NCBI GenBank assembly: GCA_007122815.1
Contig: SKSV01000373.1
Span: forward strand, 1 to 10,993
Direction of reading: 5' to 3'
Source: Trueperaceae bacterium
GTDB taxonomy: Bacteria; Deinococcota; Deinococci; Deinococcales; Trueperaceae
Length of the DNA: 10,993 nucleotides
Part shown: positions 1-8,634 of the stretch, piece by piece
Numbering within the stretch: the first letter of the stretch is position 1
How the letters are laid out: each line of letters begins with the position of its first letter
The notes under the pieces: generated by a model
Told to the model about the DNA's origin: nothing
Seen by the model: the letters and a program-made list of their open reading frames with translations, nothing else
The model's database searches: none
Position numbers and translations under genes: made by a program

Positions 1-117
1 CACCAACGCAAGTTTCGCGAGTTGAACTGCCTCCCGCACCCTGCTGAGCATCCGCACGGTGCTGGCGTTGACGTCTTGCAGCTCCTTCTCGAGGACGTTC
101 ATGACGTCTTTTACCAT
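1..117 (-). CDS. PhoU-like protein, N-terminal fragment (runs off the window)
   Basis: The minus strand from the ATG at 117 stays open for 39 codons to the window edge, starting MVKDVMNVLEKEL and continuing into QDVNASTVRMLSRVREAVQL. It is helical and amphipathic, with a hydrophobic spacing (ELxxV...MLxxVREAVxLAxxALV) that resembles the first helix of PhoU-type phosphate-signalling proteins (three-helix-bundle repeats, regulators of the Pst transporter and PhoR). The start lies 3 nt after the stop of the glycosyltransferase, so the two are probably cotranscribed. A second in-frame ATG at 102 is a possible alternative start, and neither has a strong ribosome site. Only one helix is visible, so the family call is tentative; it could be another helical-bundle protein. 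Confidence 0.5.
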   Translation of the reverse strand, partial: MVKDVMNVLEKELQDVNASTVRMLSRVREAVQLAKLALV

Positions 118-120
118 GGC

Positions 121-987
121 CTAATCGGTCTCGAGCTGGGGGCCGAAACACGAGCGCTCTAGCTCGTCGCGCGCGCTGCGCAGCGCCAGGTCCCGCCACG
201 CGGAGCGTAAGCGCGGCTCGCCCGAGAGTTGCGCTGTCGCCCAGGCTCCCGCCGCGAGTCCCCAGCGGTGGAGGGGCCGCAGCCAAGCCGGTCCGTGGCG
301 CCGCGTGAACGCGTAACCGCCCCGCAGCCCCTCGAGGCGGAAGGTGAGTCGGGCCGTGCCGGAGGAGCCACCCAGGTGGACGACCTCGGTCGCTACCAGG
401 CGGCAGCGCCAGCCTGCCCGACGTGCGCGAACGCACCACTCCAGGTCCTCGTTGTAGAAGCGCAGGCGCGGGTCGAAGCCGCCCACGGCGTGCAGGGCGT
501 CCAGCCGGAGGAGTTGCACGCATCCCGCCAGCCAGGGAACCTCGACGCCGCCGCCGCGGCCTCGCCCGCGCCAGCGCGCGCGGGCGTAATGCCAGCGGTA
601 GGGGAGCCCCATGTCCTGGAGGCGGCCGTCGGCGGTCATGGGCAGCGGACCCGCGGCGGCGACGCTAGGCTCCTCCAGCGCCCTGCGCAGTTCTGGCAGC
701 GTGTCTTCGGTGACGAGCACGTCGGCGTTCATCTGCAGCAGGAGCGGCTGGCGCGCGGCGCGAGCCGCGGCGTTGACCGCGGCGGAGTAGCTGTGGTTAG
801 GCACGCTGAGCCACTCGAGCCGCGGGTGTGCGCCGTCGAGCTGTGACGCCAGCGTTGGGTCGAAGGCGGTGTCCACCACGCGCACGAGCGTCGTCGGAGC
901 CGCCGTCGCCAGGCGTTCCAGCGCTCGCGCCAACAGTTCGGGGGTGCGATGGTGGACGACGGCGACCTCGAGCGCCTGGTCGGGCAT
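121..987 (-). CDS. Glycosyltransferase family 2 (rhamnosyltransferase-like)
   Basis: This 288-residue protein is a probable inverting GT-A glycosyltransferase that moves a sugar from a nucleotide-sugar donor onto a cell-surface glycan or lipid carrier. The N-terminal nucleotide-binding strand is at residues 7-15 (EVAVVHHRT). NHSYSAAVNAAARAA (64-78) is the helix that in this family precedes the metal site. QMNADV (85-90) stands where the usual DxD-like motif occurs. GGFDPRLRFYNEDLEW (169-184) carries the ED pair expected to hold the catalytic base, followed by VVHLGGSS (202-209). This order is typical of WbbL/RfbF-like enzymes. There is no signal peptide or clear membrane segment, so it is probably cytosolic or peripheral. 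The acceptor cannot be deduced, since the neighbours are not a glycan cluster. A weak CATGCT lies 6 nt before the ATG, and there is no Shine-Dalgarno. The 205-residue plus-strand reading frame across it is a high-GC shadow. Confidence 0.85.
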   Translation of the reverse strand: MPDQALEVAVVHHRTPELLARALERLATAAPTTLVRVVDTAFDPTLASQLDGAHPRLEWLSVPNHSYSAAVNAAARAARQPLLLQMNADVLVTEDTLPELRRALEEPSVAAAGPLPMTADGRLQDMGLPYRWHYARARWRGRGRGGGVEVPWLAGCVQLLRLDALHAVGGFDPRLRFYNEDLEWCVRARRAGWRCRLVATEVVHLGGSSGTARLTFRLEGLRGGYAFTRRHGPAWLRPLHRWGLAAGAWATAQLSGEPRLRSAWRDLALRSARDELERSCFGPQLETD

Positions 988-1073
988 GAGCTGAGCATGT
1001 CACGGGCGTACGGCTGCCACGGACGCCCCACGCTTCTCACGCCCTTCCCACGTGGTTGGGCAGATGCGCGCGA

Positions 1074-1079
1074 TAGCCT
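1074..1079 (+). promoter_or_regulatory. Candidate -10 box (TAGCCT) for the patatin-like gene
   Basis: TAGCCT fits TAnnnT and lies 7 nt before the GTG at 1087, which would place transcription start at or next to the start codon (leaderless mRNA). No convincing -35 is seen 16-18 bp upstream. The box supports the 1087 start over the upstream ATGs at 949 and 997, which would overlap or abut the divergent glycosyltransferase. It is a motif match only. Confidence 0.4.
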
Positions 1080-1086
1080 GCTCGCC

Positions 1087-2028
1087 GTGCCCCGCCCGAT
1101 CGAAGCGCGTCTCGCCGCCGGCCCCCTGCAGGGCCGGCGGCAACGCGTCGGAGTGGCGCTCGGTGGCGGCAGCGCGCGCGGTTACGCCCACATCGGCGCG
1201 CTCGTAGCACTCGAGCGGCACGGGGTGCGGCCCGACGTCGTCGCCGGGACGAGCTTCGGAGCGATAGTCGGGGCCATGTACGCGAGCGGCCGGTCGCTCG
1301 CGAGCCTGCGCAGCGAGGCCGAGCGGCTGCGAAGGCGCGACGTCTTCCCCCACATCTTCGACTTCGGCCTGAACCGCGCGGCGCTGTTGCGCGGTGAGCG
1401 CCTGCAGGCCTACTTCGAGCGCCTCGTGGAGGGCCGCCACTTCGAGGACTGCCGGGTGCCGCTGCTCGTGGTGGCCACCGACCTGGACGACGGCGAGCGG
1501 GTGGTGATCCGCTCGGGCCCGCTGGCGCCGGCGTTGCGCGCCAGTGCGACCCTACCGGGCGTGTTCGCGCCGGTCCTCCTGGACGGAAGGCGCCTGGTCG
1601 ACGGCGGCATCGGATCACCCGTCCCGCTCGAGACTCTCCGCGACGAAGGGGTAGACCTCGCTCTCGGGGTCGGAGCGGGCGTCGAGCCGCGTGACTCGAC
1701 CGCGCTGGCGCTCGTGCGCCAGGGCTTGTCGGGCGCCCCGGGCAGGGCGCTCCGTGCCCGCCTGGCGCGAGCCAGGGGCGCTGGCCACTGGGGTGGGCTG
1801 GCGCGGGGTCTGGCGTTGAGCTTCGAGGCTTGGGCGAACGCCAGCGAGGCGCTCGCGGAGGGTGAGGGCGACGGGGTGCACGTGCAGACGCGTCCGCCGA
1901 TCTCCTGGATGCGTTTCGACCTCGCCGCTCGTGCGATCAGCGCCGGTGACGCGGCGATGGAGAGCGCCTGGCCACGACTTCGCGGTTCGTTCGGCGGCGG
2001 CGCCCCTGGAGCGGCGGAGGCGCCATAG
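1087..2028 (+). CDS. Patatin-like phospholipase / serine hydrolase (RssA-type)
   Basis: This is a predicted lipid acyl hydrolase with a Ser-Asp dyad, 313 residues from the GTG at 1087. The oxyanion-hole loop GGGSARG is at 26-32, the nucleophile elbow GTSFG at 54-58 (Ser56), and the catalytic aspartate in LVDGGIGSPVP at 170-180 (Asp172). This is the complete set for bacterial patatins such as RssA or YchK. About 130 residues follow the DGG motif and hold no further domain I recognise. No signal peptide is seen, so it is probably cytosolic and may touch the membrane. In-frame ATGs at 949 and 997 would add 46 or 30 residues with no family resemblance. I chose 1087 because VGVALGGGSARG normally lies close to the N-terminus and a TAGCCT box precedes it. 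It is divergent from the glycosyltransferase, and its stop is 21 bp from the convergent arginase stop. The physiological substrate is unknown. Confidence 0.85.
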   Translation: MPRPIEARLAAGPLQGRRQRVGVALGGGSARGYAHIGALVALERHGVRPDVVAGTSFGAIVGAMYASGRSLASLRSEAERLRRRDVFPHIFDFGLNRAALLRGERLQAYFERLVEGRHFEDCRVPLLVVATDLDDGERVVIRSGPLAPALRASATLPGVFAPVLLDGRRLVDGGIGSPVPLETLRDEGVDLALGVGAGVEPRDSTALALVRQGLSGAPGRALRARLARARGAGHWGGLARGLALSFEAWANASEALAEGEGDGVHVQTRPPISWMRFDLAARAISAGDAAMESAWPRLRGSFGGGAPGAAEAP

Positions 2029-2049
2029 CCGTGCCTCGCGGCGGGAGCG

Positions 2050-2958
2050 TCAGAGGATGCGCTTGCCCATCACGCTGGCGGCAAGTTCGACCATCACCGA
2101 AGCTGTCCGGTTCTGGGCGTCCAGGGTCGGGTTGACCTCCACCAGGTCGAGCCCGCTCAGCCTGCCGTCCAAGGCGATCAACTCCATGAGCAGGTGCGCC
2201 TCGCGGTAGGTGAGGCCTCCGACCACCGGGGTACCCACGCCCGGAGCCAAGGCCGGGTCGAGCACGTCTGCGTCCAGCGAGACGTGCAGGCGCTCGACGT
2301 GGGCAAGGGCCTCCAGCGCGGAGTCGGCCACAGCGCTGAGGCCGCGCTGGTCGATGTCGCTCATGGTGAGCACCCTGAGCCCCAGTTGCCCGACCAGCTG
2401 GCGCTCGCCCGGGTCGAGGCTGCGCACACCTATGAGCACCACGTCCTCGGGCCGCAGCGGCACGGCCTCGCCGCAAGCGGCGAGGAGCCGTTCGTCCCCG
2501 CGTCCCAGGAGGTGGGCGAGCGGCATGCCGTGTACGTTGCCACTGGGGCTGTTCTCCGGCGTGTTGAGGTCGCCGTGGGCGTCGATCCAGAGCACGCCGG
2601 TGCGGCCACGCTCGCTGGAGTGGGCCACCGAACCCAACGAGACCGAGTGATCCCCGCCCAGGAGCACGGGCGTGGCGTCGTCAGCGAGGCTGGCGAGAGC
2701 TTCGCGGGTGCGGATCGTGGTGGCGGCGATCGCCTCCACGAAGCGCACTGCCCCGGGCGTGCCCTGGCTAGCGGGCAGCGTCTCCACCACGGGCACCTCT
2801 ACGTTGCCGTGATCGACCACGCGGGCGCCTGTGTCGCGCAGGGTGTCGGCGAGGCGCGCCAGCCGCAGGGCGGACGGGCCCATGTCGACCCCCCGTCGGC
2901 CCGCACCGAGGTCCATGGGAACGCCGAGCACGTGTAGCGGGCGCCTGGTGGGGTTCAT
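2050..2958 (-). CDS. rocF: Arginase (ureohydrolase family)
   Basis: Arginase hydrolyses L-arginine to L-ornithine and urea at a binuclear manganese centre in the cytosol. The 302-residue length is normal for bacterial arginases. The metal ligands are all present: GGDHS at 101-105 (His104), DAHGDLN at 126-132 (Asp126, His128, Asp130) and SLDADVLDP at 227-235 (Asp229, Asp231). The loop NTPENSPSGNVHGMPLA (132-148) matches the substrate loop of true arginases rather than agmatinases or formimidoylglutamases. GVPMDLGAGRRGVDMGPSA near the N-terminus is also arginase-like. The ATG at 2958 overlaps the zwf stop as ATGA, with GGAG a few bases upstream inside zwf, so the gene is probably translated by coupling to zwf. 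A 45-residue in-frame upstream extension lies in zwf and is not family-like. The pairing of arginase with G6PD has no obvious biochemical reason. Confidence 0.93.
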   Translation of the reverse strand: MNPTRRPLHVLGVPMDLGAGRRGVDMGPSALRLARLADTLRDTGARVVDHGNVEVPVVETLPASQGTPGAVRFVEAIAATTIRTREALASLADDATPVLLGGDHSVSLGSVAHSSERGRTGVLWIDAHGDLNTPENSPSGNVHGMPLAHLLGRGDERLLAACGEAVPLRPEDVVLIGVRSLDPGERQLVGQLGLRVLTMSDIDQRGLSAVADSALEALAHVERLHVSLDADVLDPALAPGVGTPVVGGLTYREAHLLMELIALDGRLSGLDLVEVNPTLDAQNRTASVMVELAASVMGKRIL

Positions 2959-4391
2959 GCCTCTCCAGGTTCGAGCCAAGCGCGGCCGTCGCGTTCGAGG
3001 AGCGTGAGGGCGGGCAACGGCCCTGAGGATCCGGCCGGGTAGGGCGCCGGATCGTCGGCAGGGGTCGCGAGTATCGGCTCGACCACGCGCCACTGCGCCT
3101 CGATCTCGTCCGCGCGCATGAAGAGCGTCGCGTCGCCTCGCAAGACGTCGGCTAGGAGGGTCTCGTAGGCGTCTGGTACGCCTCCCTCGAAGCGCTCTCC
3201 GTAGCTGAAGTCGAGGCTGACGCGCTCGAGCGAGATGCCCTGCCCCGGCACCTTCGCGTTGAAGCGGAAGCTGATGCCCTCATCGGGCACCAAGCGGAGC
3301 ACCAGTCTGTCGGCGGGGAGCGGTTCGGGTAAGCCATCGAACGGCACGTGTGGGGGGCGCTTCAGGTGCAGGACGATCTCCGAAGACTTCGCGGAGAGCC
3401 GCTTGCCCGAGCGGACGTAGAAGGGCACACCGGCCCAGCGCCAAGTGCCGACGGAGAAGGAGGCTGCCGCGTAGGTGGGCACGTTCGAGTCGCGCGCTAC
3501 GCCCTCCTCCTCGCGGTAACCGGACATGCCGTTCGCCGCCTGGTACTGCCCGAGCACGACGTCCTCGGGAGCGAGGCAGCTGGTCGCCCTGAGGACCTTG
3601 ACCTTCTCGTCGCGCACCGCGTCGGCGTCGTAGCGGGCGGGGGGTTCCATCGCCACCAGCGCGAGCAGTTGCAGCAGGTGGTTCTGGAACACGTCCCGCA
3701 CCACGCCCGCCTCCTCGTAGAAGGCGCCGCGCCCCTCCACGCCGATCGACTCGGCCATGGTTATCTGCACGTGGTCAACGTAGCGGTTGCTCCAGATGGG
3801 CTCGAAGAGCGAGTTCGCGAAGCGCAGCACCGCCAGGTTCTGAGCCGTCTCCTTCGCGAGGTAGTGGTCGATGCGGAAGACCTGCGACTCGTCGAAGACG
3901 GCGCGAACGTCGGCGTTCAGGGCTCGCGCGGAAGCGAGGTCGTTCCCGAAGGGCTTCTCGACGACCAAGCGCCTGTTCGAGCGCTCTGGGCCCGCCAGCC
4001 CGGCCTCCGCCAGCCCGCGAACTATCGCCTCGTAAGCCTCGGGCGGCGTCGAGGTGTAGTACACGTGAGCGTCGATGCCGAGCTCCTCGAGGCGGGCCGC
4101 CAGGCTCGCGAAGCCCTCTGGGTCGTAACCGCCTCGCACGGCGACGATCCGCTCGGACAGCTCCGCCCAGGAGCTCTCGTCGAAGTCGTCGACGTGCTCG
4201 CGCGCAGCGCGCGTCAGGCGCTCGCGCAGCGCCTCGTCGTCCTCGACGCTGCGGGCGTAACCGACGATTCGCGTGCTCGGGTGGAGGTCTCCCGAGCGGT
4301 GGAGCGCGTAGAGGGCGGGTAGGAGCTTCCGGGAGGCGAGGTCGCCGGTGACCCCGAAGATCACGAACGAGCACTCTGGAGCGGTTCCCAT
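2955..4391 (-). CDS. zwf: Glucose-6-phosphate 1-dehydrogenase
   Basis: The enzyme oxidises glucose 6-phosphate to 6-phosphogluconolactone with reduction of NADP+ (or NAD+). It is the entry step of the oxidative pentose phosphate pathway and is cytosolic. The protein has 478 residues, the usual length. GVTGDLASRKLLPALY at 13-28 is the Rossmann coenzyme motif and EKPFG at 145-149 a conserved sugar-phosphate region. RIDHYLAKE at 173-181 is the family signature (usually RIDHYLGKE), with the catalytic His near 176-177 conserved in context. DVFQNHLLQLLALVAMEPP (233-251) and FYVRSGKRL (324-332) are also typical. Gly to Ala in the signature is a mild variation. The ATG at 4391 is preceded by TAGCGT and 6 nt with no Shine-Dalgarno, so the mRNA may be leaderless. 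It forms a two-gene unit with the arginase (4-bp overlap). No 6-phosphogluconate dehydrogenase or opcA is next to it here. Confidence 0.97.
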   Translation of the reverse strand: MGTAPECSFVIFGVTGDLASRKLLPALYALHRSGDLHPSTRIVGYARSVEDDEALRERLTRAAREHVDDFDESSWAELSERIVAVRGGYDPEGFASLAARLEELGIDAHVYYTSTPPEAYEAIVRGLAEAGLAGPERSNRRLVVEKPFGNDLASARALNADVRAVFDESQVFRIDHYLAKETAQNLAVLRFANSLFEPIWSNRYVDHVQITMAESIGVEGRGAFYEEAGVVRDVFQNHLLQLLALVAMEPPARYDADAVRDEKVKVLRATSCLAPEDVVLGQYQAANGMSGYREEEGVARDSNVPTYAAASFSVGTWRWAGVPFYVRSGKRLSAKSSEIVLHLKRPPHVPFDGLPEPLPADRLVLRLVPDEGISFRFNAKVPGQGISLERVSLDFSYGERFEGGVPDAYETLLADVLRGDATLFMRADEIEAQWRVVEPILATPADDPAPYPAGSSGPLPALTLLERDGRAWLEPGEA

Positions 4392-4397
4392 CGCAGC

Positions 4398-4403
4398 ACG
4401 CTA
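4398..4403 (-). promoter_or_regulatory. Candidate -10 box (TAGCGT) for zwf
   Basis: On the minus strand TAGCGT lies exactly 6 nt before the zwf ATG. That is the spacing expected for a leaderless transcript and the same as at clpB. No recognisable -35 is seen. Divergent tyrS starts about 80 bp away. Confidence 0.45.
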
Positions 4404-4404
4404 G

Positions 4405-5809
<1,405 letters not shown>

Positions 5810-5813
5810 GCGT

Positions 5814-7070
5814 TCAGCCCTGCCAGGCGGGTAGCTTGCTCGCGGCGAGCACGTTGCGCGGCTTGGCGTAACGCGGCAGGCCGTTCTCGTAAGGTGGGTA
5901 GTCCTCGCCCTGGATGAGCGGCGAGAGGTAAGCGCGGCACGCTGCGGTGATGCCGTAACCGTCGTCGGTGATGTACTCGGCAGGCATCTTCTTCTCGACG
6001 TTGGCGACCTGGTCGAGGTCGGCTTCGCCCACCTCCCAGCGGTACGGATCGTCGGAGAGCCGGACGATTATCGGCAGCTTCCCGTGCACACCGTCGAGTG
6101 CCATCTCGACCGCGGCCTTGCCCATGGCGTACGCCTGCTCGACGTCGACCGCGGAGGCGATGTGCCGCGCGGCGCGCTGCAGGTAGTCCGCGACGGCCCA
6201 GTGGAACTTGTAGCCCAGCCGGCCGCGCACGACCTCGGCTAGGTGAGGTGCGACGCCGCCGAGCTGAGCGTGGCCGAAGGCGTCCTTGACACCGCTCTCG
6301 GCGACGAAGCTGCCGTCAGCGCGGCGAACGCCTTCCGAGGCGACTATCACGCAGCCGCCGGCCCGCTCGACGGTCGCGCGCACCTCGTCGACGAAGCGGT
6401 CTTCATCGAAGGTGATCTCCGGGAAGAGGATGATGTGCGGAGGCCCATCGCGGTTCTCGGCGGCGAGCCCACTCGCTGCGGCGATCCAGCCAGCGTGGCG
6501 GCCCATGACCTCGAGGATGAAGACCTTCGTCTGGGGCATCGAGGCGACGTCGATGCCGGCCTCGAGGGTCGAGATGGCCACGTACTTCGCCACCGAGCCG
6601 AACCCGGGGCAGGTGTCGGTGATGGGGAGGTCGTTGTCGACCGTCTTCGGGACCCCCAGACAGGTGAGCGGGTAGTCCATGGAGCGTGCGACCTGCGAGA
6701 CCTTGTTGGCGGTGTCCATGGAGTCTCCACCGCCGTTGTAGATGAACGTGCCGATGTCGTGCGCCCTGAACACCTCGATCAGGCGCTGGTACTCTGCGGC
6801 GCTCTCTACGACGCTCTTGAGCTTGTAGCGCACCGAGCCGAAGGCCCCGCCGGGGGTGTGGCGCAGCGCCGCGATCGTCTCCGCGGACTCCTTGCCGGTG
6901 TCTATGAGCTCCTCGCGCAGGGCGCCGACGATGCCGTTACGGCCGGCGAAGACGTTGCCAATCCGGTCGGGGTTCTGGCGGGCCGTCTCGATCACGCCGC
7001 AGGCGGTGGCGTTGATGACGGACGTGACGCCGCCTGACTGCGCGTAGAAGAGGTTGCGCTTATCGTTCAT
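5814..7070 (-). CDS. pfp: Pyrophosphate-type 6-phosphofructokinase
   Basis: It phosphorylates fructose 6-phosphate to fructose 1,6-bisphosphate in the cytosol, predicted to use pyrophosphate and to be reversible. The protein has 418 residues, longer than ATP-type PfkA (about 320). The phosphate-donor loop is GGGDS at 113-117, where ATP enzymes have GGDGS: the second acidic residue replaces the glycine needed for ATP. PKTVDND at 141-147 has Lys where ATP enzymes have Gly (PGTIDND). This Asp/Lys pair is the known mark of PPi enzymes. MGRHAGW (189-195) and LFPEITFDE (215-223) bind sugar phosphate. The catalytic Asp of TVDND is present (145). Gly in place of the first Asp of the loop matches, as I recall, the subfamily with YNGGGDSMDTA. 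The ATG at 7070 was chosen for the GGAGG 4 nt upstream; an 11-residue extension to 7103 is less likely. The gene is divergent from the transhydrogenase operon. Confidence 0.93.
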   Translation of the reverse strand: MNDKRNLFYAQSGGVTSVINATACGVIETARQNPDRIGNVFAGRNGIVGALREELIDTGKESAETIAALRHTPGGAFGSVRYKLKSVVESAAEYQRLIEVFRAHDIGTFIYNGGGDSMDTANKVSQVARSMDYPLTCLGVPKTVDNDLPITDTCPGFGSVAKYVAISTLEAGIDVASMPQTKVFILEVMGRHAGWIAAASGLAAENRDGPPHIILFPEITFDEDRFVDEVRATVERAGGCVIVASEGVRRADGSFVAESGVKDAFGHAQLGGVAPHLAEVVRGRLGYKFHWAVADYLQRAARHIASAVDVEQAYAMGKAAVEMALDGVHGKLPIIVRLSDDPYRWEVGEADLDQVANVEKKMPAEYITDDGYGITAACRAYLSPLIQGEDYPPYENGLPRYAKPRNVLAASKLPAWQG

Positions 7071-7074
7071 CCTG

Positions 7075-7079
7075 CCTCC
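7075..7079 (-). promoter_or_regulatory. Ribosome binding site of the phosphofructokinase gene
   Basis: GGAGG on the minus strand is followed by CAGG and the ATG at 7070. It favours this start over the ATG at 7103, which has no such site. Confidence 0.65.
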
Positions 7080-7111
7080 GGGGGGTGCGCCTGACGGCGG
7101 CACAGTTCGCT

Positions 7112-7117
7112 AGCCTA
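7112..7117 (-). promoter_or_regulatory. Candidate -10 box (TAGGCT) for the phosphofructokinase gene
   Basis: On the minus strand TAGGCT would give a leader of about 35 nt containing the GGAGG site. On the plus strand the shifted 7111-7116 reads TAGCCT, a possible -10 for the divergent pnt operon with a leader near 100 nt. If both are used, polymerase binding would be mutually exclusive. No clear -35 exists on either side. Confidence 0.35.
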
Positions 7118-7149
7118 CCAAAGACGAGCCTGGAGTGCTGAGCGCCAAT

Positions 7150-7166
7150 GCGTGTCACACGCGTGT
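7150..7166. repeat. Overlapping palindromes upstream of pntAA (possible operator)
   Basis: GCGTGT-C-ACACGC (7150-7162) is a perfect inverted repeat. It overlaps a second one, ACACGCGTGT (7157-7166), giving three alternating GTGT/ACAC half-sites in 17 bp. It lies between the divergent phosphofructokinase and pntAA genes, about 55 bp before the pntAA ATG. This is where a dimeric regulator could bind, but the regulator is not identifiable and short palindromes occur by chance. Confidence 0.3.
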
Positions 7167-7221
7167 AGCACTGCCGCGAGGGCGGCCTCACCGCGGCGCC
7201 GCGTACGTGCGAAGATTAGGT

Positions 7222-8358
7222 ATGGTCGTCACAGGCTTGCCGTCTCCACCGGAGGAACGTCGACTCGCGCTGGTGCCGCCCGCGGTGCAGCGTCTGATCA
7301 ACATGGATCACGAGGTCTGGTTGCCGCAAGGCTACGGCTCGTCGCTGAACCTGGGCGACGAGGCGTTCGCGGAGGCCGGCGCCAAGCTCGTCCCGCCCAG
7401 CGAGGCGCGTGCGGGGGCCGATATCGCGCTGGTCGTGTCGCCGCCAGAGCCCGAGGCCCTCGAGGGGCTCAAGCCCGGTACCTTCGTGATGGGCTTCCTC
7501 GACCCGTTCTTCTCGCTCCCCACCGTTCGTGCGCTCGCCGACGCGAAGCTGCGCGGGATGTGCGTCGAGCTCATGCCTCGCTCGACCTACGCGCAGAAGA
7601 TGGACGCGCTCTCGTCGCAGGCGAGCCTGGCGGGTTACGTGGCGGTGGTGCTGGCGGCGGAGCGCATCGACAAGGTGCTCCCGATGATGTCGACGCCCGC
7701 GGGCACCATCGCTCCGGCGCGGGTGTTCGTAGTGGGTGTAGGCGTGGCGGGGCTGCAGGCGATCGCCACCGCGAAGCGCCTGGGCACCCGCGTGGACGCT
7801 TACGACACGCGTCCGGTGGTGGCCGAGCAGGTGCGTTCGCTGGGGGCGCGCTTCGTGGAGTTCGACCTCGGCGGTGACCAGGGCGAGACGGAGCAAGGCT
7901 ACGCGAAGGCGCTTACGGAGGAGCAGCTCGCCAGGCAGCGCGAGCAGATGGCCAAGGTCGTAGCGCAGAGCGACGTGGTCATCACCACCGCGCAGGTGTT
8001 CGGTCGGCCGGCGCCGCGGATCCTGGATGCAGCAGCGATCTCGGGCATGAAGCCCGGGTCGGTGGTGATCGATCTCGCCGCCTCCACCGGCGGCAACGTC
8101 GAAGGTACCGTGCCGGGTGAAGAGGTAGTCACGGACGAGGGCGTCCGCATCGTCGGCCTGCATCCGCTGCCCGCGTCGGTGGCCCGTGACGCCAGCCTCA
8201 TGTACGCGGCCAACCTGGTCTTCCTGATCGAGCACGCCTGGGACGACGGCGTGCTCAAGAGCGTCGACGAGGACGACATCGTCGACTCCGTGCTCCTCAC
8301 CGACGAGGGCGCCGTGCGGCACGAGGCCGTGCGCGCGCAGATGGAGGCTTCCGCGTGA
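7222..8358 (+). CDS. pntAA: NAD(P) transhydrogenase subunit alpha 1 (NAD-binding domain I)
   Basis: This is the peripheral cytosolic NAD(H)-binding component (domain I) of the proton-translocating transhydrogenase, which drives NADH + NADP+ to NAD+ + NADPH with the proton-motive force. The protein has 378 residues, the size of the stand-alone alpha-1 subunits in Thermus and Rhodospirillum. GVGVAG (172-177) is the Rossmann glycine motif, followed by VDAYDTR, whose Asp marks the strand-end site for the NAD ribose. MPRSTYAQKMDALSSQASLAGY (split 118-126 and 127-139) carries the conserved Arg120-Gln125-Asp128 set equivalent to the RQD loop that contacts domain III. The ATG at 7222 gives the normal family N-terminus (MVVTGLPSPPEERRLALVPP). 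A GTG at 7135 would add 29 unrelated residues. The ribosome site is weak (TTAGGT). The stop overlaps pntAB by 4 bp. Confidence 0.95.
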   Translation: MVVTGLPSPPEERRLALVPPAVQRLINMDHEVWLPQGYGSSLNLGDEAFAEAGAKLVPPSEARAGADIALVVSPPEPEALEGLKPGTFVMGFLDPFFSLPTVRALADAKLRGMCVELMPRSTYAQKMDALSSQASLAGYVAVVLAAERIDKVLPMMSTPAGTIAPARVFVVGVGVAGLQAIATAKRLGTRVDAYDTRPVVAEQVRSLGARFVEFDLGGDQGETEQGYAKALTEEQLARQREQMAKVVAQSDVVITTAQVFGRPAPRILDAAAISGMKPGSVVIDLAASTGGNVEGTVPGEEVVTDEGVRIVGLHPLPASVARDASLMYAANLVFLIEHAWDDGVLKSVDEDDIVDSVLLTDEGAVRHEAVRAQMEASA

Positions 8359-8633
8359 ACCCACTGCTGCTGTTCGTGTTCGTGCTCGCGGTGTTCCTGG
8401 GCCTGGAGCTGATCAACAAGGTTCCGTCGCAGTTGCACACGCCCCTGATGTCCGGCTCCAACGCGATCTCCGGCATCACCATCGTCGGCGCGATCGTCGC
8501 GGCGGGGGAGGGCGGGATCGTGCCCACCATCCTGGGCACCATCGCCGTCGCGGCTGCCACCATCAACGTCATCGGCGGATACTTGGTCACCGAGCGGATG
8601 TTGGGCATGTTCAAGGTCGGGAAGGGCAGCTGA
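8355..8633 (+). CDS. pntAB: NAD(P) transhydrogenase subunit alpha 2 (membrane)
   Basis: This small membrane subunit supplies the first transmembrane helices of domain II, which together with PntB forms the proton channel. The protein has 92 residues with three hydrophobic helices at about 4-20, 38-50 and 54-78. Between the first two is the conserved KVPSQLHTPLMSGSNAISGI (22-41). The GTG start is preceded by GGAGG at 8343-8347 with a 7-nt spacer and overlaps the pntAA stop as GTGA, so translation is coupled. The length and motif match stand-alone alpha-2 subunits; in enterobacteria this segment is fused to the alpha chain. Confidence 0.94.
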   Translation: MNPLLLFVFVLAVFLGLELINKVPSQLHTPLMSGSNAISGITIVGAIVAAGEGGIVPTILGTIAVAAATINVIGGYLVTERMLGMFKVGKGS

Positions 8634-8634
8634 C

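Noticed and set aside
229..846. 205-residue plus-strand reading frame opposite the glycosyltransferase
   Set aside because: It is antisense to a protein with ordered GT2 motifs, and its sequence is low-complexity Ala/Arg/Gly/Val-rich.
949..1086. Longer N-terminus for the patatin-like protein (ATG 949 or 997)
   Set aside because: The first would overlap the divergent glycosyltransferase by 39 bp and the second starts 10 bp from it. The extra residues do not look like the family, and a TAGCCT box precedes the GTG at 1087.
3348..4322. 324-residue plus-strand reading frame opposite zwf
   Set aside because: It lies wholly within zwf, which has unambiguous G6PD motifs. The frame has no ribosome site or family resemblance.
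7216..8364. 382-residue minus-strand reading frame opposite pntAA
   Set aside because: It mirrors pntAA almost exactly and its composition (His, Arg, Leu) is that of an antisense shadow, with no domain seen.
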